A stretch of DNA of 64,000 nucleotides, from positions 2,178,501 through 2,242,500 of the forward strand of contig JAZARR010000123.1 in assembly GCA_037389465.1 (NCBI GenBank), read 5' to 3'. Origin of the DNA: Baylisascaris procyonis (Eukaryota > Nematoda > Chromadorea > Rhabditida > Ascarididae). Made by a program: the position numbers and the translations under genes. The notes under the pieces are model-generated. The model was given only the letters and a program-made list of their open reading frames with translations, made no database searches and was not told the DNA's origin. Below are positions 25,667 to 39,506 of the stretch, piece by piece. The first letter of the stretch is position 1. Each line of letters begins with the position of its first letter.

Positions 25667-28600
25667 TTATGATTTACCCTTATCACGCATGAATGATTCA
25701 CTGATAAACGGTAGTTGTTGATTATCATAGAGCATTACAAGTGCGAATATTGCCGTGAATATTGTGAAAAATAACATAAGTATTTTTTCCAACATTCTAC
25801 AATAATGAAAAGAATAATTATCGAATATAATAGACAACAAATGTTATATATGATATTTTAAATTCCTGAAGCGCTAATTTCCATCCAACTCAATGAAATA
25901 TCACTATATTATTTGAATATCCATGGCTTGACGACCTTAACATAGGTGACATAGATAACAGGCAGCTTAACAGACGAAAGAAAAAGTAGATCATGTTCTT
26001 ATTTTTAGTCATTTATGTATATCCCTCAATTCTTTGATTACTAATAACTTACGATTATCGTATGAATATATAATTTACCTAGCAAGCATTTGCCATTCTT
26101 TACGTGTTCTTCGTAGATGTTCATGTGCGAGAAGATCTTGTCGTATCGATTGTACCACAGTCAATACGTCCCCAATTATTGATGCAAGCGTAGTTGTTTG
26201 CTCATCGGAAGGATGACGTTTACATGGCTTATCACTTGTTGGTTGTGGATCATGCTGTAAAACGGAATTTATCATTATATCGGCATTAAATGAGGATGAA
26301 TTCTATATTGAGAGGATTAATTTCAATCTTGTTGATATTGATGTATTGATATATTCAATCGTTTTTGCATTAATATTGCAATTGAATTTATTTGTACTGA
26401 TAAATAAAAGGTCATACAACTTTTGTAATTTTTCATCTCCATAATACAATACAGAGGTCTAATAATAGCCTTATCCTCCCAAATGTCCCTTCCTTCTTGC
26501 ATCAATCCCCTTCATCCATTCGATATGGAAACATCGTGCGCATAAGTATTGCCTGAGCGAGTGTTAGGCACTTACATGTAACAATTCGTCGGTCTTCAAG
26601 AGACGATGTTGCAGATTAAGAAATTGTTGTGCGAAATTTCTTTTCAACTCGCTGAGTTTATCCTTAAATCGAAATGCACTCGCATTATAAACATAATATG
26701 ACGGCGCTAATTTGCTACGAAAATATGAAATAATTGAGAAAAATCGATTCTATTTTTTCAGTTAAAATATAAACGAAAAACAAATAAAAAGACATAGCGC
26801 GATAAACGATCTTACATTCCACTCACGTGATTAACAAATTTCATAAATCATGAATAAATAATAAAGCTTATGTAATGTTTTTCATTTAGTTGATCGAATT
26901 GTTTGCAAGCATCTTCTATAAAAATTTATATTTTTCTATGAAATGATCAGTGGAAGAAGTAAATCGAATTAATGCCAATTATTTTTTATTAATTGTAGAT
27001 TGTAAGTTACAAAGTTTTTTTGCATATTTAAATGTTTGTTCTCTATGCTTAAGGGGTTCACTTTTGAAACTATCACGCAAGAAGGCAAAATGTACACATG
27101 CAAACACATGCATAAGCATGGATCCGACATTGCGATAGTACTTTATTGCATAGGAAATCTGCAAAAATAAAGGAAAACTTTGAAAACACTGATCTAATAT
27201 AATAAACTGACGATGTTCGTTCGCATACGTCCGCTCTTCGTAAATTTCCACGCTCAAATGCCATTCACCTGACATTTCAACGCGGAAATCACCTTTCCAT
27301 TATAGGCAGCTTAAAATATTGTAAAATTTGAGCGAATGGAGGGAGGGTGCTTCGGTGTTGATTGGATAGATTCCAATAGCTGAGAGCCTGATTTATTTCT
27401 AAGTGAATTGCCAACAAGCTTTACATATTTAATAATGCTTGCTCAGACGATCGACAAATGTCAAAAGTTTACTTGTTCTTTAAGATGCAATTGAGTGATC
27501 CTTCACTTACTCGCTAATTATTTTGATATAGGTAAGCCAATAGAAAACTTTTTTAAACCCTTACCAACATATGCACTTTTTCAAAAGAGATGTTTCTTAG
27601 CTATATGAAAAATCAACCCAATTCTTTTAGTAAACAAAATTAAAGTGAGAATGATTTTCACAACTCATACACCGTTCCGGAAGAAAATGTTTGTAATATT
27701 TTAGTATATTGACAGATATAACTTCAATAGCTATTGACAGATCCGATAGCTATTATCAGGTGATAGCCTATGATCTTGTTCGATAGACGAAGATCAAAAA
27801 ATTCATAAATTGAAGTTGAAGTTAAATTATTAAAGAAAAAATTCACAACTAACATATTTCTTGAGACGCATCCTTATACTCTCTTGTGTGTTGAGTAATT
27901 CCCTACCAAAGAACCACGCTATAACACAATATCTATCCATCTTACAGTTCAACAACCATGCACGTATACGATGAGGAATTGGTCGTCCTGCATTACCATG
28001 CATTTGAACGCTAAGCGTCCATGTTGTGCAATAAGTAGCGGTAAACATTATAAATATTAAACCGATATAATATTGACCTGAAAACAAATGGCGATTTGTG
28101 CCAGATGAACAAACGCTATATGCGCTTTTCGATTTTGCATCTAGATGAGTCAGTTTCACAATTCGACGACAGATAACGTAACGTGCATTTGGATGCAACC
28201 ATTTTTAATATGATTCAACCAGCTGTACAGAAGTTTCCTTATTGGCAATCGGCTGGCGCAAAATACCACCCGGTCAACTGCCAAATTCTGCAAACTTCTA
28301 AACATCTTCAAATGTCTATAACTCTTGTCTCACTGATCGAATATGTGCATGATATTACTAATCGAATTTCATATATCCAGGTTCACTGCACCTGAACTAC
28401 GATCACCATGCACGCAGACGGATATAAACAAACCCAGAAAGCATGAAAAGCATATGCACGCTGCAATGAAAGGTTTGTAATGTCTCTTATTTGACTGTGT
28501 TCTTTTGCATTTGAGTAATATTCCCTCACCCTTCTCCCTTCACTAATTTGCTCCTTATTTTCATATTTTCAGAAACTGGCAATTTCCGGAAATAAAGGGA

Positions 28601-31600
28601 GCGGGACTTAAAAAAGAGGAGGAAAGCCTGAAGTTTTCAAAAACTTCAAGGAGGAAGCATTAGAAAGTGAGATCCTTTCAGTTTTTGCGGCATCTTTTCC
28701 GGTAAAATCAATGGGCCGTCAAAGGGAAACGTTTCAGGTCATCGAAATAAAATCATTCCTTGCCATTTCGGTTTAAATGGATAAAAAATAGTCGAGAAAA
28801 GTTAAAATTTTGTCCAGAAAAAGATAATTGTGGAACTTCCCAAAAATTGGAACAAAGTATGTTCAGGTGGGGTTTGCCTAACCATCGAATAGAATCTTCT
28901 AATAACGTTTAAGAAAAAATTAAAAATCATACCCAATAGAGGCACAGAATTCGATGTTGCTGGTAATTTATCGGATACCATCATCACTAAAAAAAAATGT
29001 TTACTAAACTCTAATATGATGAGTGGGTCTGTGATTTGTGTGAGTGAAAAGCGTTTATATCGCTTATTTCAATGCGCCGAAAATTCTTTTGAATTATTAA
29101 AAATTAGGCAGTTAATGTGGCTGCGACTATGACAATCGCTTCACTCTATGGTTCATTGAAAGTTTCAGATGCTTCTTCCAAACTCGGTCTTATTGAATAA
29201 AAATTTTGAGATATTTATTTGAGTTTTCTCTCGGATTGCTGATTGAAACATGTGGCTGCTGAGGGAAATGAAAGCATAAAGTATATGTCTCTGGCGAAGT
29301 AAGGAAGAATTCCCAACAGTAGGAAGGACTGAAAGTGAATGACAGAAGAAACTCCACCAGTGTAATCCTGAAAAAGCTATTTCGCACTTGCTGTAAGCTT
29401 ACGAATACTGTGACATTGCCTATACATACACTGATTTTTATGGATAATAGCACATAAACAATAGGAACAATATTATAGTGTGCACGAACTTATGAAATTT
29501 TCCGATATTATAGTGAAGAAAACCACTTACGAATAATTGCAAGAGAAAGCAGTGCCGTTACCCCGAGGCTGACCTGAAACAATTGTTGAACATCGTTATG
29601 ACTGGAAAAACTTATAGCACAATCGACTGATCTAGCGACAAGGATGGATAGGAGTTTGTTGACTCAAAATTCCTCTAGCTCTTGCACTTGACAAGAACGA
29701 AATTTCCAAAGATTTGGTCTCTTCTTTTTCTCAACTTATTGCGTAAAAACTAGAAATTTGTTTTTACTGGTACGTTTCCTAGGAAATTTTCTATTGCCAT
29801 AAGCAAAGATTTTTCTGTTTCTCTGCATTCTTTCAAAAGTTCGTATCATCGAGGTCCCTCCAAGCAGTTTTCATTCTAACCCTTATATCTTGATAATTAT
29901 GATCACTAATGGTCGAGCAAGTGATCGCAACGTTGGAAATAGCTGAATCGCAGTAGCACCCAAAAGATGACGATAACTAGTCTAACTCACTATTCTCTCT
30001 CTCCTCACTGGTGTTGCAATGGGTTTAAGGAGCAGGTAGAAAATTTTATGAGGTTTCGTGAAATCAACGTAATTCCTTTGAATGCCACTTATCTCACAAT
30101 GGCAATTAAAAATGAATGGAAAAATCACGAAAAAAAACGTTAAAACCGCTACAATTAACAAACGCTAAAACGTTGCACGTAATACTACTGCCAGTTTATA
30201 GCATATTTTTATCGTCTAGTACTGAAAATGTTATCAGTATTACTTTCACGTGAAACGCACTAATTGCGAAGTAATGTCTGGTTTCAAAACTTGCATTGAA
30301 ATGACCACTTATGAGCAATCGGTGATGTAATGGTCACATTAACCGGTCACTTCTAAAATGTGCCCATCGCCGAAAGGCGATTTCGAGAGACCGTTGCAAA
30401 ACGTTGATAATGCACCACTATTCAACCTACGGATTCCTTATATACACACTAATGCACACACCTACACGCATAATAAGAGAGTAACATAGCAGTTAAGTAT
30501 GCACGTATCGCGCACACAGACGCATACATCATAGTATCATAATGCGTTTTGTAAATGCAAATTTGTGAAGCATGTGGATAAGCATATATTCGGCTTACCT
30601 TTTCGCTATTTTCACCAGTAGATGAATATGGAGTAAAGAATCCGACCACGGTAACAATAGTTATGAAAGCAGATGGTACAATGAGTGTGAATAAATAATA
30701 GGATGGATTACGTTTAATAGCAAAGAAATAGCTAATATCTGGATATGGATGTGGACAACATTCGTAATATCTCAAAATATAACAACATTTAATTAAATAT
30801 GCTACGATAAAATGATACAACTTGCTCAACTTCTTTGATATACTCATTCAATCATGTCAAATGTGCTCTTAGAAATATGTGGTTCATGAAGATCGCCGTA
30901 AATGATAGCGCTTAGATAGGCTTCTATCAAGTTCGAAACTTTTATCATATTACTATGGGCAGTCGTCAACCTCAAAAAAAAAAATTATACAGTAGAAATT
31001 TTTGCCTGTTGAATGCTTTTTCACATCATTAAAAAAATCACGAAAAAATGGTAATAACTTTTCTTTCGATGAAAATGCAACAAAATGAAACGACGAAAAT
31101 GTTGAAGAAGCGAATAAGAACGTTCGAGATGAATAGAGTGCAACTACCCGATTGGGCGAATAAAAACCTTCAAGATATACAGAGTGCAGCTACGCCGTAG
31201 GGAAAATACAAACCTTCAAGATATATAGAGTGTAACTACCCCATAGGGAAAATACAAACCTTCAAAATATACAGAGTGTAACTACCCCATAGGGAAAATA
31301 CAAACCTTCAAGATATACAGAGTGTAACTACCCCGCAGGGAAAATACAAACCTTCAAGATAATATACAGAGTGTAACTATCTTATTCGATGTTTTGCCCT
31401 TGACGTGATGGACATTTCTCTATTATGTTTATATTTCAAGAAATTGTGAGTCTCTACATGGAACATATATTGTCAAAAACCAGATAAATTCTTCGTTAAA
31501 TAGATGAGCTTCGCCTTCTATTTCCCTACACCTCTAGGAAGGCGGTTATATTCAAGGAAGCTTAAATGAGGAAAGAATTTTCTCATCATAGGAGATACGA

Positions 31601-34600
31601 GTAATAAGCATTCCAAAATTACTATCATTCATATCCACTCACTTCAGATTGACCATGTATTTGAAATCGATAAGTTTCCACTCCATATTAGGAATATAAT
31701 GAGATAACGCTGCTGGATTTGTTAGATTCGTTGGATCCTCGGCCGTTTGAAGCATTATTTGTGAACCATCATAACTCCACGATGCGAGCATCATATAACA
31801 TATTTGCTGTAAGGTGATATTCGCAATTACACCATTCGTATCCCTCCTGTGCATAAGGCGTTATTCATCGTTATATCAATTGCGCTCTTTACTTTTTGAA
31901 TAACAGCTTAATCGAAGATATCATTCAAAATTGTTTCTGAGAGCTTGCGCTGATCATTTAAAAATGGCAAATATGATACTGGAATATCAAGGTGGGCAGG
32001 CCTACTAGATTGGAAGCGGTCGGCAATTATAGCAACTACAGAATGATATGTGGGTGAGCCGAAAGGTATACTAGCTAAACAATGTCATAGCAAATGTTCA
32101 GTGCTCGAAGTTGGCTAATAGTCGCTGAAGCAGATTGTTGGACTGATAGATAATGATAACTCACTGATAAAATTGACAATAGAGCTATCCGAAAGATACG
32201 ACAGGTATACATTTCCATCAAACTTTGCAAAAAAAATCTGAACACTGAACATTGTATTTACAGTGAAGATGAGCAATAAAGCATAAAAGAATAGCTAAAC
32301 GAGCAATGTCTATCCCGGCAATAAAAAAAAAAACTCAAAATTTTATTTCGTTTTCTGGTTTTCTTTATAATTAATATCCTGAAAAAAAATCTTTTTGTAT
32401 ATATAATTAGTGTAGAATAATATCTTTTAAAGTTTACCCTTGTAATGAACATACAAGTTCACTGCGTTATGCATGCTTTCCAAATGTGTTAATAACGAAT
32501 GATAACATTACAATAAAAAATAGCAAATATATTACTTGATCGAAAGGAAATTTTTGCATATTGAGATCACATGAGATATCAGTGATAAGCGCACGAAATA
32601 ATGAGATTCGTCCAGTGTTATCAATACGAACGTTTGTTTGTAATTCATTATCTCGAATATTCATATCAGCACTAGAAGAGCAAATCGATTAAAACTGAAA
32701 ATATTCTCACTTCTAAGACTAGAACATAAAGCTAAAGAAAACAGTAATCACGTTTATTGAAAATCAATAGGTGTGCTTTTTCACCGATACTCAATTTTGC
32801 AAATTTTACGAAGGTAAAGGCTTCATATACGTATAGGCATATTCTCTTCAGCCTATGCCAAATGGACTCGATTGTTTTGCACACTTTGTCACTAAAATTA
32901 CTTAATCCTGTAGGAGAGCAAAAAAAAAACGAAATTTTAACTCAAACTGATCTCTGGAATTATTCCTCAACACCTCATTTATATTTTCTCTGATAAGACA
33001 TCATCTCGCAATGTATAAGTAAAAATTTAATGACAAAATAACGTCTAATGTAGTACTTTTTTAGGAATTATAATTTAGTAAGTGGGATAATTGTACCATT
33101 AATATTTAGGAACATTTCGAAAAAGAGGTTGCAGACGTCTTCCACTTAGGGCATGTCAAGTTGCTTAAGGTTTGAATTTTTCAGGCATTCAAATACGTTC
33201 AAAAAAAAAGCATTCAAGCTTGTGTACTACCATAAAACGATATTCGCGCTTAGTCGCAGATGATAAAAATATTCAGGTGCGAATGAGGAGGAGTATAAAA
33301 TAACGAAGGAAATAATGTGAAAAAAAAAGCCGATTTGGGGGAAGGCATTTTTCTCACTCAGGTTTAATGTGTTGGAAAGAGCATAGACGATGAATTAAGT
33401 ATGAATTGTGGCACGACATTAATATTCTCTCTCATTCGTCAATAGCAAACTGATAGGGAGGTACGGTTTCAAATGCAGCTCTATGAAATACACACTTACG
33501 CTGCGCTCATTCGCTAGTGGGTTTTCCCCGCCAAATAAACTGTATGTTACTTGCAACTTATATTTTAAAAGTCGAAAAAAATTACGAATTTGGTTAAGCG
33601 AACTTATTGTAAACTAGGAGATCCGGTTTCCATATCATTTCGGCAGGCACATGAAGTGTCGAAATTCCTCCGAAATCCTTGGGATTCCATCGAAGATATT
33701 CATCCAACCAGTACTGAAAATTGAGATTGAGCAATTGAATTGTAGATGATTTGATAGAAATCCATGGTCCCCTACATTTATCCTCTCATGGAGTTCTATT
33801 GAGGTGAAGATCTCTGTTTTTCGCATGTAATTTAAATAGTTGTTGCAGCTGAAAGCTGCATGAAATCTGCATGAACACATCTTACTGCCGCAGGTTTCGG
33901 TGAAAACTTTTTCGGCACGGAGATATTTTCATGTATAAATAGATCTCATGAGTAAAGACTATATTAAAATTAAGTTTGTGGTCATGAATTATAGAAGTAA
34001 AGTATTTATGTGCAGACTGAAGACTAAAGTGATGAGATTTTATGTGCCAGTGAACGGCATTTATTTTGCTTCTGTTATTTAGTCCATCGTGAACGGACTC
34101 AGTAAGAAGATTGTTATTCCATCACGCGATAAATCGCAAAGCAAAGCTCACTTTCACAAATTTTTGCAGTAACTTGAAGGAATCGAAAGATACGTCAAAG
34201 AAAATCATAATATGTGGCATATATTATAAATACCGTATTGCATGATTTCGGCTTCAACTATTGGTGAAGCAGAACCATCTGATAAGCAAGTATATACTCA
34301 TGTACCGAGGTATGCGAATGAACACAACATTTTGATCTTACTTTCAGCGATGTTTTTTAGTGTTATTATTTTGAAAGTTTACAAAGCAGCATGGAAATGC
34401 TTTAGCGAATGCACTAGACGAATTTGCCAAAATTGGTATACCTCTTCAACCCAGCAGTAAACAGTAACAATTTGATCGTTCTCGCGCACCTTCTGAATCT
34501 GTTTGAAATAGAGCTGTACTGTGACGTTTGTGGGTGCTAAACCGGTGAGCGATGGACGCAGTTCCTTTTGATAATCTTTGAACAACTCTCGCAACAAAGT

Positions 34601-35893
34601 CTTCCGTTCATCCACTGTTTGTGCCTTAAATTTTGCACGTTTGTGAACGTACAATAAGTAAAAAGAAGCCTATTTTATCTCTGCAAATCACCGCATTCAA
34701 ATCGTTTGAAATTTGCTGGCCAAACAAGCGTCAAAAATCAAATGCAACCTATGCAATGTCCACCTTAACTCCTGACTTTCTGTGGCGACTTGTCTCGACG
34801 ACATTTCACCCGCCCACTGAGATCATTGGTTGACTATAAGCTCCATCAACTGTGACGTCACATGACATCATCGTGTTGACATCATCGTTAGGGTAATGGC
34901 GATGTCATCAAAGTGTAGTAATATCGCAGAGCTATGAATGAAAGCTGATCAAGATAACAGACAACGTCATGAGACCAATGTAGTTTCATTGTAGCAAATG
35001 ATCGACGCAATATTCACTAGAACAAGTGAACTCATCATTTTATGATATGCTTACGCTATCGTAGAAGCTTTTGGTGGCCGCTATTAGCTTTATGCCTGAC
35101 GTGATTGCCCTTCAAGTCAGTGAGCAAATCTCCGGATAGATGCGCCCTGGTGTCTAGTTCGTCGCTCACATGAGCGTTACAATCTAACATCATAATCCCT
35201 TCTGATTTTTTTTCAAAGCATTCCCTAAGCTTGAAAGATTTGATGAAGTAGATCCGAAAATATTTTGGCCCCATCGTTTCAATCCGTCGAACTTAACAAA
35301 CGCGAAGGTTAAACAAAGTTGAACGAACGGATAATAAGAGTTGTTGCAATATATTTTATGCAGGTTTCGAGACAGGTCTTTCGAAAACATGTGAATTCAA
35401 TTTTGTTATTTAACGTTTCATAAATTCTCCACTGTTAGGCATCATCGGGAAATTTGTAAATGCTAATGCAAAACTTTTGCAAAATTGCATTCCTATGAAA
35501 GCATATCATGTATGTGAAAAAGTTTGAAGAGGAAGAAAAAAAATGAAAAGCGTTAGCGCAGTAAGTTAGATTGCAAGGACTGATGAGGGAAAAAAATGAA
35601 TTAGGATCAAGTACCAATCTTTGTACTGATATTACCGCAGCGTAGTTTTAAGATTTCCCATCTAAATGGGAAAGCACATCTGGCATAGCGTATTGTGATT
35701 CATTTTTTGGGCCTGGGACGCGCAGCGAAAAACTACTGAAGCAAAAAAAATTTGAAAGATTCGGGAGAATTTTTTTAAATGAATTAGTGCTTCTAAGACT
35801 CGTAAATAAAAGCATAACGCTCACCTGTGCCTTGAGGATAAACGTCCAAATAGCGATAATCGCCGAATATAAAATCTTCTTAGCAGCAAGCAT
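25667..35893 (-). CDS. nicotinic acetylcholine receptor-type Cys-loop channel subunit A (alpha type), 535 residues, 13 exons
   Basis: Subunit of a pentameric ligand-gated channel in the plasma membrane. Exons in order: 35825-35893, 34442-34624, 33604-33713, 32536-32671, 31643-31806, 30599-30770, 29531-29573, 28933-28986, 27907-28077, 27208-27268, 26576-26714, 26079-26254, 25667-25796; every phase closes. Residues 1-21 are a signal peptide (ATG at 35893). The ligand-binding domain shows QIVTVYCW and WLDEYLRWNP, loop A WKPDLLVYNNADMN, a Cys-loop C155-C169 with 13 residues between, ASWSYDG, and loop C YYECCPHPYPDI with vicinal C225-C226, the mark of an alpha subunit. Potential N-glycans are at NVT and NLT. 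M1 spans about 245-266. M2 (about 279-300, VSLGVTALLSLAIIL) is preceded by SEK; Glu at -1' predicts cation selectivity. M3 is about 313-335 and M4 about 495-516. The M3-M4 loop carries a charged, glutamine-rich, coiled-coil-like segment (about 395-430). The least certain junction is the donor after 27907; AAC-T|GTAAGA is an alternative in the same phase. The motif GENSEKVSLG suggests a divergent nematode group, possibly DEG-3-like. Confidence 0.93.
31135..31380. repeat. 46-bp minisatellite, about 5 copies, in an intron of receptor gene A
   Basis: The unit starts agagtgtaactaccc and recurs at 31135, 31181, 31227, 31273, 31319 and 31368. The last interval is 49 bp through a 3-nt insertion. The first copy is the most diverged. 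It lies in the intron between the loop-B exon (31643-31806) and the loop-C/M1 exon (30599-30770). Confidence 0.95.
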
Positions 35894-38800
35894 TGCTTTC
35901 GAGTATTAGATGAGGCTCGTTGCTCTAAGCAAGATTTGTTTTAGGGAATATTTCATAATCGGATTTCTGTTTGCGCTCTTTCAATAAAAAATTTCATTGA
36001 GATATGAGATTTAAAAGCTTTTTTTAAGTTGATCGGTTTCTTCATAAGCTCATTAATTGTAGCACAGACATATTAAAAAGCCATTAAATGAACTCCAAAT
36101 TGTCTTAATGCATAACAAAATAATATTAGAATATAAGTGAAGTGTGAAGGAAATGAAAAAAAATCGTTCACATCTGATAGAAAAGGAAAGAGAGAGAGAT
36201 AGATGATAGAGGAATAAATATCAGAAAAGGAGATGTGACGAAGAGAGATGAATCTTTTTTTTTTTTTTTGAAGAGATACATCTCGAACAAGTTTGCTCCA
36301 AGGAATGGGATTGCGCATCTAACGAGCGCTTATGTTGCGCGATCGTTCGAGTGAGCAAGTAGTTGACAAAAGTAGCACTTGAGAATTTAAAAACTCGCAT
36401 GAGATTTCTCGATGATTAGCGAAGATTCGGATGAAAACCTAAACGATGTGATGCGTTCGTTCAAAGTTGAACTATGCAAAGTCCTTTTGCAATTCTTTTT
36501 ATATTGTTAAGCTCTTCGTAATTTCGTTGACTTTCTCGTTAATCAAACAACGCTGCTCACTGCGTTTATCAGGTAGTTTAATTTAACTCTAATCTGATAG
36601 TAGATCTTCTTGCTTGCGGATTGCAACATTCGATGCAAATATATAAGTTCAAACAATTAGAATTTTGAATTCATCTGCTTGAGTTGATTTAAACTGCCAC
36701 ACGGAATTCGTTTTCGGCTTAAATGATCTCTCGTTGAGCCTCGATTACTATTTTATCACTACCACTATATCATTATTTTATCACTACTGAAAATCACTTT
36801 GATCACAGTTTTCACAATTTATTGAAAAAATCACAATTTTCAACAACCTCAACTTCGAAGTTACGGGACGAACTACTGGTGAAACTTCATATTAATTAGA
36901 TATGTTCCTCATTTTGCATAATAGATGTAAAATTGTATTGGATTTATGCAATCATATAATGGAGTGATATGCTTATTGTTAACATCTGTTTAGTCACCAA
37001 TATCATTATTAACAATGTTATCAGTAACCAATACCAATTTCACCAAACGAACAGACGATCGCTGTTTATTACCAAAATATTTATCTACGAAATAATATAA
37101 GCCTTGAAATAGAATAACTGCATTTTTTTTTCTCAAATTTTCATAGGGTGACGTTCATTGAAGGTAAAGGCATTTAGTTGTTTGAATGTCACTGATAAAA
37201 ATGGCCAAAATTTGAAAAGCACTAAATAATAAAATATAATTTTTAAACGAATTTTACACTTCTGATAGGGAGAAAGAACGAGATAATCACCGGTTGATGT
37301 GATGAAAAGAGGAAAAAGAAGTGGCATTGCGTTCATGCAATGATGTGGTGAGGCAAAATGTACAAATAATTCGTATTTATTTTAGAAAACTTTATAATGC
37401 TATAAGAACAACTCGAACGCATTCAAAAATGAGTGGATTTCGATGCCGCAAGGCATTTGAGTGATGTGCAAGAGCGCTGAAGTATCTTCATTATGTATGC
37501 TTAAGTGCAAATGAAAATTAATAAATGATAGACGTTGTGGAAAGGATAACTAGTGAATCAATCTGACTTCAAGAATCGCTATAATGTATTCAGAATCCCA
37601 TTTAGCAGAACCGCTGTTATACCTGAAAGTGTTGCTTCAGGTCGAGGACAGCTAGGTGCGTAATAAAAATTTTATGGCTAGGAATGTGTGCAAAAATTCG
37701 TTCAGGTATATGTTGTCTAGTGATTGAAACCGTTGACTTTGTTACGAATGCTTGAACGTTGCTTAAAAACTCTTGTGTACTACCACTATTGAGCGTGGTC
37801 ATTTCTTTTCGAAAAATGATCTAATGTGTTGTATTCAGTCTAAGCGACGGTCTGTATTGCTACTTCTTAAATATGCCGCCATTTACAGTATTCCTTCTCC
37901 AACAGCAACGAACCTTTTCTTCGGCATTCGTTTTGATACATATGTAGCAAGGCATCGAAGCATTCCACAGGCGATGGATTGATCATATTATTTGAACTAT
38001 TGACGACTAAGGAGAATATTTTTATTGAAGATAATACCGTATTACTCAATACACCTTGTTTTAACGTTGAGAAAATTCAAAAGGATTGAGCAAGTAAACG
38101 GGTCAACTTTTCACACGAACTTTTATTGCAGGAGCTCCAACATGGTCATTATAAACTCAACTTTAATTTCATTAGGACAAGATCTAATAGTATTCCATTC
38201 CTATATGTTCAATGAATCTTCCGATCTAAGGCTAACTGAGAAAGTTTATGCAGAAACGGTGAATAATATTATATAATAGTAAAAATTTTTCTTTAATTTA
38301 AAAAATAAAAAACTTTTAGCAGCTATATTCTGAGGAAAAATTACAACACCGCACTGTAAGCAATTTAAAAATGAGTGCCTTTGTTGGGTCACCATAATTC
38401 ATATTCTCTGATGAAAAATTCAGTGAAAAAAAAAACATTCGATTCCGTGTCGACTTCATCCTTTCGTTCCATCACTCGTAAATAGAGATATTAGCGCTTC
38501 TTCATGATGAAAGACTTGCCATATTCCTGAAATTGCTTCAAAATCCAATCAAATCCAAATATTATTCTGGGAATTTGACTGTACTGAAGACTATAATAAT
38601 ATTCGCAACGCTATAGGATTTATAGTCGCTCTGCTCATATATAAAAGGATACAAGTTGCCGGTTCCAAAGAATTATGCAAATCTCTATATTGCGTATTTC
38701 ATATACTTTCGTGGGTAATACGATAATTTAAAACACTATATCACAGAATGGATTTTTGACGAGGATTTGTACAATAGTCTAGTGGACAATGAAATGTGTT

Positions 38801-39506
38801 CAATAAATTTTCTATTTCCGTATTTTTACATGTTGCCAATGGATACATCTCGTTAATCTTGAGGCAATAGCAATCTAGTGGCGAGATGAAGGTCTTGAGG
38901 TAGCTATAGGTTTCCAACTTCTGACTGCGATTTGTCTTCTCTCGTTGACGAGATAACCGCACATAAATCTTTCGCGGCAAAAACCCATCACATAAACCAT
39001 AAACCCATCTTTCGCGGTAAAAAATATATTCCAACGCAAATTGACTTCAAAACGTTGACAGTCGAAACGGCCAAATAATAAATCCTACCAATTACAGGAT
39101 GGATTGTTATGCACAAAAAGCACGCTCCTGTAGATATACAAAAATTTGCCAACATGCCAATTTTACTCGAAATTTACTCTGGTTATCTAGCCGAAATATT
39201 TGCCTATCGGATCGGAATATCATGCGATAAAAACTTACCCTCTTGACCACAGATAGGATCTTATTCAGAAACGTTGAAAAAAATATTGGATTTATTGGCG
39301 CCACAAAATTGAATTCATGAAAGAAAACATTTACACTGTTGAGTAACATTCTTCAGCTTGAAAATTATTGCTTCCGACAAAAAGCTTCATTTTTGACTTA
39401 ACCAATGAAAGTTGTACTTTGCTAGCTGGCGATATACCAAGATCATGAAACACTTAAAGTTCGGGTAGTCCTTAGTGGAGAATATTACAAGTTCTAAATA
39501 AGACTG
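35894..39506. other. spacer between receptor genes A and B
   Basis: 3.6 kb holding the upstream region of gene A and the downstream region of gene B. Minus-strand open frames at 37617-37802 and 38741-39034 (97 codons) look mildly coding-like but have no domain, start context or phase-compatible partner, so no gene is called. Confidence 0.5.

Noticed and set aside
27830..28198. 122-codon minus-strand frame as a gene of its own
   Set aside because: Its first half is the M3 exon of receptor gene A (27907-28077); the rest is intron read-through.
38741..39034. 97-codon minus-strand frame between the receptor genes
   Set aside because: Mildly coding-like, but no phase-compatible neighbours and no family resemblance.
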